Shown here piece after piece: positions 27,771 to 36,582 of a stretch of DNA of 64,000 nt. Both the position numbers and the translations under genes were made by a program. The stretch's first letter is position 1. Every line of letters starts with the position of its first letter. Location of the stretch: assembly GCA_029565675.1 (NCBI GenBank), contig JAKQNP010000040.1:33500-97499 (forward strand). Direction: 5' to 3'. Under the pieces are notes generated by a model that was not told where the DNA came from, did no database searches, and saw only the letters and a list, made by a program, of their open reading frames with translations. Source of the DNA: a bacterium. Lineage in GTDB: Bacteria; Zhuqueibacterota; Zhuqueibacteria; Residuimicrobiales; Oceaniaggregativiventaceae.

Positions 27771-27987
27771 CCTCCGTTTCTGATTGCATCCAAAAAAAAT
27801 TGGTTTTTGGCATCGGTTATCTGGTCAACGCCTGAAAGTATTCTGCGTACCGATTTCCTTCATCAGCAATAGGCATATCTTGAAAAAAACGGATAACAGC
27901 CATCGGCTGGTGCTTGTGAAATGTTCGAAGAGGGGAAACAGTCTGTGCCGGCGCTGATGTGGATGGCGACTGCATGGGGGTAAAAAA

Positions 27988-30099
27988 ATGGCGCAAAGAG
28001 AGAGCAAAATTGATAACGGCCTGGGAGCGCGCATTCGGCATGATGGGGTGGAATTTGCCCTTTTTTCCAGCCGTGCTGAAGCGGTGCATCTCTGTCTATT
28101 CGATTCGAACAGGGATGAACCCGATCGCCAGCTGGCACTGCAACGCGATAACGATATTTGGCGTTTGTTTGTGCCCGGTATCGGTGCAGGTCAACTCTAT
28201 GCATACCGGGTTGCAGGGCCTTATGCGCCCGAAAAAGGGTTGCGATTCAATCCGAACAAGATGGTGCTCGATCCCTACGCACAGGTGATTCTTCCCCGCT
28301 CAGATCTTGATCCGGAAGGAAAGCTCTTGTCCTACGGTCCGGAATCTGAAAAGGGCGATCTGTCGCTGGATTTGCGCAGCAATGGCGATGTTTTACCGCG
28401 CTGTGTGGTTTACCAGAGCGATTTCGACTGGCAAGGCGTCGAAAAACCGTCTATCGCGGCAACCGATTGGATCATCTACGAGGTGCATGTCAAGGGTTTT
28501 ACCGCCCATCCCAGCGCCAATACCAGGGGTACCGGATCTTATCTCAGCTTTATTGAAAAAATACCCTATCTGCAAAGTCTCGGGGTCAACGCTGTCGAAC
28601 TCTTGCCGATTCAGGAAATCGCTCCGCGTTTCGATTTTCCTTCTGCAGCGTTGTCTGAATACTGGGGGTACAACACCATCGGTTTTTTTGCTCCCAATTG
28701 GCGGTACAGCAGTCGCCGTTTCCCCGGGTGCCAGATAGAAGAGTTCAAAACATTGGTTCGTGAGTTGCATCGCGCCGGCATTGCGGTGATCTTGGATGTG
28801 GTCTACAACCACACCGGCGAAGGCGATGAACGAGGATCGACTTTTTCGTTTCGCGGCATCGATAACCCGGCCTATTACGCCCTGCAGGGTCCAGGCGATG
28901 CACCCGGCCGCTTTTACCGGAATGATGCGGGAACTGGCAATATTCTCAATTTTGACGAACCGATTGTGCGGCAAATGGTTCTTGACTCCCTGCGGTATTG
29001 GAGCCAGGAAATGCAAGTAGACGGTTTTCGATTTGACCTGGCAACGATTCTCGGCCATCACAATGGCAAATTCGATCGGGAAGCGCCATTTTTTCAAGAG
29101 GTGGCACAAGATCCGGTTCTTCGACAGGTAGGTTTGATCGCAGAACCCTGGGACACTGTGAGTTATCAGATGGGCAATTTCCCCGAGTTATGGGCTGAAT
29201 GGAACGACCGTTACCGAGACACGGCGCGGCGATTTTGGCGGGGCGATCAGGGGCAGGCACGCCATCTAGCCGGCAGGGTAGCCGGGTCGGCAGATTTGTT
29301 CGAAGACGACCATCGCACACCTTACCGCAGCATCAATTATATCACCTGCCATGATGGCTTCACCTTGAATGATCTCTATTCGTATGAACAAAAGCGCAAT
29401 GAGGCCAATCTCGAAGACAACCGCGACGGTTCGAACAACAATTATTCCTGGAATTGCGGCATTGAAGGCGAAACCGACCATCCGACTGTTGTGCAATTGC
29501 GCCAACGCATGATTAAAAATGCCTGGTGTTTGTTGATGATGTCGATCGGGACGCCTATGGTGCTGGGAGGAGATGAGTTTAACCGTTCACAGGCAGGTAA
29601 CAACAACGCGTATTGCCAGGACAACGAGATTTCGTGGTTCAACTGGCAAAAGGCTGCAAAGCATGCCGAGATTCGGGAATTTTGTCGACGGTTGATTTCT
29701 CTGCGCAAGCAATTTTCCGTTCTCCGACGGCAGACTTTCTTTACCGGCAAGGATCTGGATTTTGATCAGATTCCGGATATTACCTGGTATGATGCCAATC
29801 TCGAGACTCCGGTCTGGGAAGATCCCAATCTTCGCCTGTTGGCCTATTTGCTCGACGGCAGTGAAGTGCCCTCTGCTCTCGGCAATTATCATCTTTATGT
29901 TGTTTTTAATGCGGATTCGATCAGTCACCTGGTGCGGTTACCCGTTTGGCATACCCGCCCCTGGTTCAGACTCGTCGATACCGCTCAACCCGCCGGCAAA
30001 GATTGTGTCGAGTCGATCGATGACGCCAGACAAATCGAGCAAAACAATCGCTACCCCGTGCGGTCAAGAAGTGCTGTGGTTCTGCTGCAAAAGGGATGA
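27988..30099 (+). CDS. glgX: Glycogen debranching enzyme, GlgX/isoamylase type
   Basis: 703 residues. A CBM48-like N-terminal domain (about 10-110) is followed by a GH13 barrel (about 150-560) and a C-terminal beta domain. GH13 regions: ILDVVYNHTGEG (region I), VDGFRFDLATILGH with the nucleophile Asp, GLIAEPWD with the acid/base Glu, and NYITCHDG with the third acidic residue. The GNNNAYCQDN motif is typical of GlgX. It hydrolyses alpha-1,6 branches of glycogen or limit dextrins in the cytoplasm. It is slightly longer than E. coli GlgX (657). A DHH phosphoesterase follows after 3 bases, so the two are cotranscribed without an obvious functional link. Confidence 0.93.
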   Translation: MAQRESKIDNGLGARIRHDGVEFALFSSRAEAVHLCLFDSNRDEPDRQLALQRDNDIWRLFVPGIGAGQLYAYRVAGPYAPEKGLRFNPNKMVLDPYAQVILPRSDLDPEGKLLSYGPESEKGDLSLDLRSNGDVLPRCVVYQSDFDWQGVEKPSIAATDWIIYEVHVKGFTAHPSANTRGTGSYLSFIEKIPYLQSLGVNAVELLPIQEIAPRFDFPSAALSEYWGYNTIGFFAPNWRYSSRRFPGCQIEEFKTLVRELHRAGIAVILDVVYNHTGEGDERGSTFSFRGIDNPAYYALQGPGDAPGRFYRNDAGTGNILNFDEPIVRQMVLDSLRYWSQEMQVDGFRFDLATILGHHNGKFDREAPFFQEVAQDPVLRQVGLIAEPWDTVSYQMGNFPELWAEWNDRYRDTARRFWRGDQGQARHLAGRVAGSADLFEDDHRTPYRSINYITCHDGFTLNDLYSYEQKRNEANLEDNRDGSNNNYSWNCGIEGETDHPTVVQLRQRMIKNAWCLLMMSIGTPMVLGGDEFNRSQAGNNNAYCQDNEISWFNWQKAAKHAEIREFCRRLISLRKQFSVLRRQTFFTGKDLDFDQIPDITWYDANLETPVWEDPNLRLLAYLLDGSEVPSALGNYHLYVVFNADSISHLVRLPVWHTRPWFRLVDTAQPAGKDCVESIDDARQIEQNNRYPVRSRSAVVLLQKG

Positions 30100-30102
30100 T
30101 CG

Positions 30103-31152
30103 ATGGCAAATGACATTCTACAGGCTGACAACAGCCTTAATCGGCTGAAAAAATTGAGTGCAATCCTCAGCGAGCGCAAACGGCTGTTGATCGTCATCCA
30201 CAACCATCCGGATCCGGATGCGTTGGCGAGTGCTTTTGCTTTGCGCTATTTGCTGCAAGCTAGATTTCATCTGCCGAGCGATATTGCCTATGACGGTATC
30301 ATCGGACGCGCCGAGAACGCAGCGATGGTGCGTGAACTGCGAATCCCGGTCAAACGGCTTCGTCTTCTCAAACTGGAGAGGTATGACAGCGTCGCCCTGA
30401 TCGACACCCAGCCCGGTGCAGGCAACCACGCCATGCAGGGAGGGATGCCGATCGATCTGGTGATCGATCACCACCCGCGGCGGCGAACCAGCAGCGGCAG
30501 CGGAATGATCATCGATCCACAGGTCGGATCGACTGCGACCCTGTTGGTCGAATGGTTGCTCACAGCCGATTTGCCGCTTCCCACAGATGTCGCCTCCGCA
30601 TTGTCGTATGCGATCCGTTCGGAAACGCAGGATCTTGGCCGTGAGGCCTCAGCACGGGATATTCGGGCCTATCTGGCTATCTACCCGCATGCCAGCATGC
30701 AAAAATTGTCGAGAATCATCAACCCCACTCTAACCACCAACTATTTTATCGCCCTCCAATGTGCTCTGCAAAGGGCGCAAACCTATCGACATCTGATTTG
30801 CGCGCATATCGGCAATGTACACACCCCGGAAATAGTGGCTGAAGTGGCCGATCTGCTGCTGCGCCACCGCAAGACCAGTTGGACCCTGGTCACCGGCCGC
30901 TTTCACAACAGCCTCTATCTGTCTTTGCGCAGCAGCAACACTCGCGCGCAAGCCAACAAGCTAATCCAGCATTTGGTATCGCGCCGCGAGAGTGCCGGCG
31001 GGCACAATCAATTCGCCGGTGGTAAAATCGATCTGGAAATGCTGACTCCTGCTGAAATCGACCAGCTGGAGATGAAAATCAGACAGATTTTTGCACGCCG
31101 ACTCGGTTATAAAACTACAGAGTGGAAACCTCTAATCACCAAAACTCCATAA
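30103..31152 (+). CDS. DHH/DHHA1 family phosphoesterase (NrnA-like)
   Basis: 349 residues. The DHH domain shows motif I HNHPDPDALASAFA (about 31), motif II ALIDTQPG and motif III LVIDHHPRR. The C-terminal DHHA1 domain has the nucleotide-binding SAGGHNQFAGG. NrnA-type proteins degrade 2-5 nt RNAs (nanoRNA) and dephosphorylate 3'-phosphoadenosine 5'-phosphate, with Mn2+ held by the Asp and His residues. The length (usual 310-340) and both domains are normal. The gene starts 3 bases after glgX and ends 34 bases before the convergent beta-helix gene. Confidence 0.88.
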   Translation: MANDILQADNSLNRLKKLSAILSERKRLLIVIHNHPDPDALASAFALRYLLQARFHLPSDIAYDGIIGRAENAAMVRELRIPVKRLRLLKLERYDSVALIDTQPGAGNHAMQGGMPIDLVIDHHPRRRTSSGSGMIIDPQVGSTATLLVEWLLTADLPLPTDVASALSYAIRSETQDLGREASARDIRAYLAIYPHASMQKLSRIINPTLTTNYFIALQCALQRAQTYRHLICAHIGNVHTPEIVAEVADLLLRHRKTSWTLVTGRFHNSLYLSLRSSNTRAQANKLIQHLVSRRESAGGHNQFAGGKIDLEMLTPAEIDQLEMKIRQIFARRLGYKTTEWKPLITKTP

Positions 31153-31186
31153 CTCGTCCCTGGCATTACACGATGGTCTCGATCCG

Positions 31187-33418
31187 TCAGGGGATGATCC
31201 TTCGGCGAAATCGATCTTTCATCAATCCCATCGAATCCAGGGGAAGCGCGGCAAATCCCAGCTCCCGCAGTTTATTGTTCAGAATTCGTATCTTCTTTTT
31301 CCTGGCGTCGAATTCAATCGGCGTCTGATCGCAAAAAAGGTTATCTGCCAGAACTTCCGGCAAGTCTTCTGGGCTGTTGATAAATCGATACCCCTCAGAT
31401 CGATCCAGATCCAAATAGTAGGGGTCCCAGCCTGAAGGCGGCTCGGCCAGGATTTTGCAGATTGTGCTGTCGGCGATGCAGTTTTGGCGAATCGAATTTT
31501 TCGATACATCATAGGCATAGAAGTCATACAATTCGATAAACCGGCCGCCGAGCGACAGGTTGTTTTCGATTCGATTGTTCACCGGTTCTGCCGGATTGCC
31601 CTGTCCGAGGGAGAGCAGTTCGGGATAGCGCTCGCTGTATGGCGGCTGCATGGCATTCATTTCGTTGAGTTTGTCGAACAGAACAGGATAGCCGCCGTTA
31701 AAGTAGTAGCCGGCCCAGCTCAAACCGCGGCCATCGAGGATAATTGATGGAAAACATTCGATATAGACGTTGTTGCAAACCAGGTTGTCGCGGCCGCCGC
31801 CGACGAGAGTTCCTCGTCCGGAACGCACGCAGAGGTTGCCGGTCAAGGTGTAGCCCGAACTGAAATCATCCAGATAGAGTGCCGTCACGCCATGCAAGCC
31901 TGCGCCCTGCAGATCATGGATATAATTGTGGCGGTAGATGTTGCCGCGCCAGGTATAGTCGCGGCCGGTATGGATGGCGCCGGCATCGCCGGTTTCCTGG
32001 CAAACCGAATGGATCTCGTTGAATTCCAATAGGTGATCGTTGCCGCGGACATAGATTGCCTCGTGCGGCGCGTCATGGATCAGGTTGTGGCTGACGTGGT
32101 GGCCGATGCCGTGGAGATCAATGGCCAGTTGCCAGGTCCGCAACCAGGTGCTGAAATGGTGGATATGGTTGTTGATGGCAAAATGGCCGGCCGGGAGCAG
32201 GTTTTGCCGGTCGCCGCCGTCCAGCACAATCCCGCCCATGGCGACATCCGTGATATCACAGCTCTGCACGCCGTTGTGTCGGCCGCAGTGGATTTCAACG
32301 GCGTGATTACCCAGGCCAGAGAATCGACAACCAGCGATAACATTGTCTTTTCCACCCTCGATTACAACGCCGTTTCCGCGCGAAGCGGCAAAAGCGATAT
32401 TTTCCAGCCTGACATGTTCACAACTGCGCAGATGAAATAGGGGAGAAGCACAGACGCTGATTTCAACTTCCATTGCAGTCGGATTTATGGGATAGAGAAG
32501 GATACGGCGGCCGACGCGATCAAACACCCACTCACCCGGTTCGTCAAGCTCTTCAAGTATGTTCAGAAAGCGAAACCGCTGATTTTTGGTATACCCATAG
32601 TTGTGATGCGGCTCAGCCAGAATAATCTCCTGCTTCAGGGTGTCGACTGAACTGGCCAATTGATATGCGTCGCTCCAATCCCAGGTCCAATAGCCATGCA
32701 ACCAGATGTTGCTCCAGTCCTGCCATCGGTTTGGCTTTGGGTCGTCATACTGAATTCTGCCATAATGGCGGCCGACCGGCACACCGTCGTAGCGTTTTTC
32801 GCGCTCGAGACCTTCATGAAAGCGTTTTGCACCGGTCTGTGGAACATCGGCGATCCGCAGCCAGCCGTTTTGTGGATAGCTGGCCATAGGCAATTTTTTG
32901 TCGTGTTCGAACAGCTCCAGCAACGGAGCGCCCCTGGGATTCCATGCTTCCGGCAATGTCAGATCCGCCGGCAGATCGGCAATCCGTACAGCGGCACGCG
33001 ATGATTCCGGCAGGCGTCGCAGCAGGTTCGAATCGGTGACAATCTGCCAACTATCGAGACGGGCGCTTCCCAGCAGTCGCGACAGCAAAGTGCCCTCTCC
33101 GCGCCATATGATCGGTTGATCTGCAGAACCGCTGTCCCGCTCATCCAGGATAAATGCACTTTGCCGGCGATAGTCGCCGGACAGCAGGGTGACGACAATC
33201 GCTTCGACGGTTGGCCGACTGTCGCGGTAATCGCGCACCGCCTGACGTGCCTGTTCGAGGGTTTTAAACGGACCATCGGTTGCATCTGCATTTGCTTTGG
33301 CCAGGCGCCCGGACCAGCTATCGTCGCCGTTGGGCGATACATAAAAGGTCGAGGGCAGCGTCTGCAGCGAACTGCAGGAGATTGCCTGCAACAGCAGGAG
33401 AAGCAAAAAACCACGCAT
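31187..33418 (-). CDS. Right-handed parallel beta-helix lipoprotein
   Basis: 743 residues from ATG 33418 (AAAGGA upstream). A much longer open frame upstream has no coding look. The N terminus MRGFLLLLLLQAISC reads as a lipoprotein signal with a slightly off-consensus lipobox (A-I-S-C). Then follow FYVSPNGDDSWSG and PFKTLEQARQAVRDY, and N/G/H-rich beta-helix coils (IYVRGNDHLLEFNEIHSV). It is a paralogue of the secreted protein at 19271-21496; shared segments include PPYSERYPEL. Likely membrane-anchored and active on polysaccharide, possibly a lyase or hydrolase. It appears monocistronic. Confidence 0.8.
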   Translation of the reverse strand: MRGFLLLLLLQAISCSSLQTLPSTFYVSPNGDDSWSGRLAKANADATDGPFKTLEQARQAVRDYRDSRPTVEAIVVTLLSGDYRRQSAFILDERDSGSADQPIIWRGEGTLLSRLLGSARLDSWQIVTDSNLLRRLPESSRAAVRIADLPADLTLPEAWNPRGAPLLELFEHDKKLPMASYPQNGWLRIADVPQTGAKRFHEGLEREKRYDGVPVGRHYGRIQYDDPKPNRWQDWSNIWLHGYWTWDWSDAYQLASSVDTLKQEIILAEPHHNYGYTKNQRFRFLNILEELDEPGEWVFDRVGRRILLYPINPTAMEVEISVCASPLFHLRSCEHVRLENIAFAASRGNGVVIEGGKDNVIAGCRFSGLGNHAVEIHCGRHNGVQSCDITDVAMGGIVLDGGDRQNLLPAGHFAINNHIHHFSTWLRTWQLAIDLHGIGHHVSHNLIHDAPHEAIYVRGNDHLLEFNEIHSVCQETGDAGAIHTGRDYTWRGNIYRHNYIHDLQGAGLHGVTALYLDDFSSGYTLTGNLCVRSGRGTLVGGGRDNLVCNNVYIECFPSIILDGRGLSWAGYYFNGGYPVLFDKLNEMNAMQPPYSERYPELLSLGQGNPAEPVNNRIENNLSLGGRFIELYDFYAYDVSKNSIRQNCIADSTICKILAEPPSGWDPYYLDLDRSEGYRFINSPEDLPEVLADNLFCDQTPIEFDARKKKIRILNNKLRELGFAALPLDSMGLMKDRFRRRIIP

Positions 33419-33841
33419 CGGATTGATCCTTTCCTGTTTATAAAAAGAGATGCTCATTTTCACAATTGGTGTTGTTGTTCGATATCCTTCAATGAGAGTT
33501 GCAGATTTGGTGAGAGATGCATTGCTGTATCTCGATCTGGGAAATTCGAATTCTCTTTTGCTTGGAATTTGAATGATTTGGAGGAAAAACACAAGTAAAT
33601 TTGCTGGTTTTCGATAGCGGCGAAAACCCATTTCGCCGTAGAACCAGATAGGGTAACAACGGGCGTATTTTTCAGGAATTTATTGGGTGGGCATGGATTC
33701 TATGAGAATGGTGCAGAGGGGCGTGGAACGACCGCGCACTCGGGATGTGACAGCGCCTTTTGGGCCATTGTGGTGTCGAAACACGCTTTGCGCGGTGCTG
33801 AAGTTGGAATGACCTTGTGAGCCCAGCGAGCTCTGCAATGT
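33419..33841. other. Intergenic region between the beta-helix lipoprotein and the end of the eut operon
   Basis: 423 bases with no supported gene. It carries a hairpin at 33618-33638 (CGGCGAAA / TTTCGCCG, 5-base loop) without a T run. No clear terminator for the eut operon is visible. Confidence 0.5.
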
Positions 33842-34390
33842 TTAGTAGAATTGCGAGATAATCTCCCGACGAGGGGAGGGGATAACGACTTGATCGACGA
33901 GAAGCCCACGGCGTTTCACGACGGCAGCACCGGCGTCGACCGCTGATTGCACTGCGGCGACATCTCCGGTCAAGGTCACATAAGCCTTGCCGCCGATGGC
34001 CATGGCGACATGAATTTCCAACAGATCGACAGCAGCAGCCTTGACCGCTGCATCGGCTGCTTCGATTGTCGATGCAACCGAGAAGGACTCGATAATTCCA
34101 AGGGCGCGCAGTTCCGGAACAGAGCCTGTCCCGGTCAATGCCGGGAAAACGCTGCGATGCACATTGGGGATGATAAAGTGATCCACCACCTGATGTCCAC
34201 CAACCTCTAAGCCGGTCTCGATGCTGGCATTTACATCATCGACATCCCCGTTCAGGAGTATCATATATTTTCCAGGGCAGATTGTGCGGTTGACCACGAC
34301 CGCAACCTCAGCCCTTTTTACCATGGCATCGGCTACTTCAACACCCTTGGCTATGCTCGATAATTCGACCAACCCGATTGCTGCACCCAT
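33842..34390 (-). CDS. pduT: PduT-like tandem BMC shell protein with iron-sulfur Cys
   Basis: 182 residues, two BMC domains in tandem (about 3-90 and 96-180), a trimer-forming BMC-T protein. Cys38 sits in TICPGKYM, the same residue number that in PduT supplies the ligand for a 4Fe-4S cluster at the trimer centre. This pore cluster is thought to pass electrons through the shell. It is the last gene of the eut operon, 21 bases after the PduS-like gene, its expected redox partner. A GGGAAAC ribosome site supports ATG 34390. Confidence 0.9.
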   Translation of the reverse strand: MGAAIGLVELSSIAKGVEVADAMVKRAEVAVVVNRTICPGKYMILLNGDVDDVNASIETGLEVGGHQVVDHFIIPNVHRSVFPALTGTGSVPELRALGIIESFSVASTIEAADAAVKAAAVDLLEIHVAMAIGGKAYVTLTGDVAAVQSAVDAGAAVVKRRGLLVDQVVIPSPRREIISQFY

Positions 34391-34411
34391 TTTGTTTCCC
34401 TGTTTTGATAG

Positions 34412-35752
34412 CTATTCTGCTTTAATGATGATACTATTCTCTTGAACTTTACTGATCCGACCGGAGATGGACGCATGCACCGGGCACCCCAGTTTTTCCC
34501 CGGGGACGTCAGCGATTAGCTGTCCACGTACGACCGTATCACCGCTTTTTACAACAGGCACAGCGGCTGCGCCGATGTGTTGTTGGAGCGGCAATTCGAC
34601 TTCGGCTGGAACAAAATTCGTTTCCAGAAAATGTGCTTTGCGATCGTAGGGCTTTAATCCCAATCGTTGATACAGCATGGTGATTGGCACTTCTCGACCG
34701 CTGCGAACCGGATGGACATCCCGAGACAAAGCTGCCAGTTCATCAGGCGTTCGACTCAGGCCATTTTCGCGCAGTCTCTTTTTTGCATCGGCACAGATAT
34801 TTTTGGGATCGAGTTTTTCAGGACAGGCAAAGAGTGAACAGACATTGCATTCGCAGCAGTAAGCAGCCCAGAGAGAGATCCGATCCAGATCGTCGCCGGT
34901 CATCAGAAGAGAGCGCATCACCTTGTGTGGCTCGATTGGGTAGCCGAGGAGGTAGCGTGGACACAATTCGGTGCACATGGAACATTGATCACAGCAACTG
35001 TGACCAATGCGGAGATACTGCGCCGCAGGTGCCAATTTGCGCATCGCGACCGGATGATCGGTTGGCAAAAATATGAGCCCTCCATTTGTCTTGACCACCG
35101 GCATGGAAAGATCGGTTTCGACACCGCCCATCATGATTCCGCCGGTGAAGACCAGGGGATGGCTGACGGTTGCCCCGCCTGCAAGCGCCAGACAGTCGGA
35201 AAAACGAGTTCCGATGGGGATGCGCACTGTGATGGCTTGATCCACGGCGCCGGTTACTGTGACAAATTTATCCGTCACCGGCTCCCCAGCCATGGCGCGA
35301 GCGATGTTGACAATGGTCTCGACGTTCTGAACGAGAGCACCGACCTGCAGAGGTAGACCGCCAGGCGGTATCAGCCGTCCGGTGATATCGTAAACCAGGA
35401 TATATTCGTCTCCCGCTGGGTAGACATCTTCCATGATAAAGGTTGTGAACCCAAGTCGCCTCGAATCCGCATCGAGTAGATTGGCCACATCGCTGTTTTT
35501 GCGTTTGATGGCGATGGTCACCTTTTTTGCGCCGGTGATGCGCTGCATGATCGAAAGTCCTTCGAGCAAGCGCTCTTTTTCCTGCAGGAGTACTTCGCGG
35601 TCTTTGTACATGAGGGGTTCACATTCGGCGCCGTTGGCAATGATATGGTCAACTTGGGCATCGAGTTTTTTATAGGTGGGAAAACCGGCTCCACCAGCGC
35701 CGACCACTCCAGCGGCGCGGATTTTCTGCAAAGCAGCGCTATGTTCTTGCAT
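34412..35752 (-). CDS. pduS: PduS-like iron-sulfur flavoprotein (cobalamin/electron-transfer reductase)
   Basis: 446 residues of RnfC/PduS architecture. The N-terminal NADH/FMN-binding part has GAGGAGFPTYKKL (about 18) and NGAECEP. Two 4Fe-4S motifs follow, CCDQCSMCTELCP (about 256) and CCECNVCSLFACP (about 300). A C-terminal biotinyl-lipoyl-like beta domain completes it (VKSGDTVVRGQLIADVPGE). PduS reduces corrinoid for adenosylation and may recycle NAD inside the shell. The gene overlaps eutJ by 14 bases. It is not part of the classic enterobacterial eut operon. Confidence 0.9.
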   Translation of the reverse strand: MQEHSAALQKIRAAGVVGAGGAGFPTYKKLDAQVDHIIANGAECEPLMYKDREVLLQEKERLLEGLSIMQRITGAKKVTIAIKRKNSDVANLLDADSRRLGFTTFIMEDVYPAGDEYILVYDITGRLIPPGGLPLQVGALVQNVETIVNIARAMAGEPVTDKFVTVTGAVDQAITVRIPIGTRFSDCLALAGGATVSHPLVFTGGIMMGGVETDLSMPVVKTNGGLIFLPTDHPVAMRKLAPAAQYLRIGHSCCDQCSMCTELCPRYLLGYPIEPHKVMRSLLMTGDDLDRISLWAAYCCECNVCSLFACPEKLDPKNICADAKKRLRENGLSRTPDELAALSRDVHPVRSGREVPITMLYQRLGLKPYDRKAHFLETNFVPAEVELPLQQHIGAAAVPVVKSGDTVVRGQLIADVPGEKLGCPVHASISGRISKVQENSIIIKAE

Positions 35753-36575
35753 CAGAGGACTCGGTGTTTTGATTTATGGCTATGGCCAGAGGGGTCAGAT
35801 ACAAGGGTTCCGAAGGCAGTATGACCTCCAGGTCTGGCAGTTCGGCAGCAAAGACTTGGTCAGCACCTGGAAAACAGCACGTTCCACCGCTAAGATAAAG
35901 CTGGTCCACGGAATACCCGGCAATATGATTTTTGATGATGGTGGCCATTTTTTCGAATACCGGCTGAATTATGGGCAGAATGTGCGCCGCATCAGGACCG
36001 CGTTTGATAGCTTCTGCTTCTTCATAGGAGATGCGGCGATTTCCAGCCAGAGTCAGGGTCACGTGGCGCCCGCCGGTAGGCTCGTCGGCGGAATAGATAA
36101 CCTGGCCGTTCTGTACCACCGATATGCCAGTTGTGCCGCCACCGATGTCGACAACAGCCCCATGATCGATTTGCAGCAGCTGTGCAACGACCGAAGGTTC
36201 ATCGCGCATGCCGGTCAATTCCAGGTTGGCCGCTTTGAGCACATTGATGCACGCATAAGGGTCAGTGCCGGGCGGGTAAGAAGTGGATGCGGACGTGAAA
36301 CGGCAACCGAGTTTTCGCTCCGCCTTTTCCACCAGTTTTTTGACGATATGGATCGCCCCAAAATAGTCCAGGACAACCCCATCCCGCACCACATCCGCCC
36401 ATTCCAGAAAGGCGGCATGAGGGTTGCCCCCCTCATCGCATGCGATCAAAACGACGTCGGCGGTGCCAAGATCGATACCCAGACGACAGGGGGGTGCCCC
36501 GGTTACCGGGGTTACCTTATTGACAATCCGGGCGACCCGCCGCAGTTGCTGATTGACCTGTTCCACGATCGACAT
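35739..36575 (-). CDS. eutJ: EutJ, Hsp70-like chaperone of the ethanolamine BMC
   Basis: 278 residues from ATG 36575 with GAGGT upstream; a TTG 15 bases earlier is less likely. Actin-like ATPase fold with phosphate 1 motif LGIDLGTADVV (about 32), phosphate 2 motif VVDIGGGTTGISV (about 138) and adenosine motif LYLSGGTCCFPG (about 232). EutJ resembles the DnaK ATPase half without a substrate domain; its precise role in the organelle is unknown. It starts 7 bases after eutE, as in enterobacteria. Confidence 0.92.
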   Translation of the reverse strand: MSIVEQVNQQLRRVARIVNKVTPVTGAPPCRLGIDLGTADVVLIACDEGGNPHAAFLEWADVVRDGVVLDYFGAIHIVKKLVEKAERKLGCRFTSASTSYPPGTDPYACINVLKAANLELTGMRDEPSVVAQLLQIDHGAVVDIGGGTTGISVVQNGQVIYSADEPTGGRHVTLTLAGNRRISYEEAEAIKRGPDAAHILPIIQPVFEKMATIIKNHIAGYSVDQLYLSGGTCCFPGADQVFAAELPDLEVILPSEPLYLTPLAIAINQNTESSDART

Positions 36576-36582
36576 GTTTACC

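Larger units (their letters stand above)
27659..27987 (+). other. Intergenic region between csp and glgX
   Basis: 329 bases with the csp terminator at 27669 and a sigma-70-like pair at 27742. No further gene is supported. Confidence 0.5.

Noticed and set aside
33618..33638. Hairpin CGGCGAAA/TTTCGCCG as the eut operon terminator
   Set aside because: No T run on the minus strand and about 200 bases after the last stop. Possible RNA structure only.
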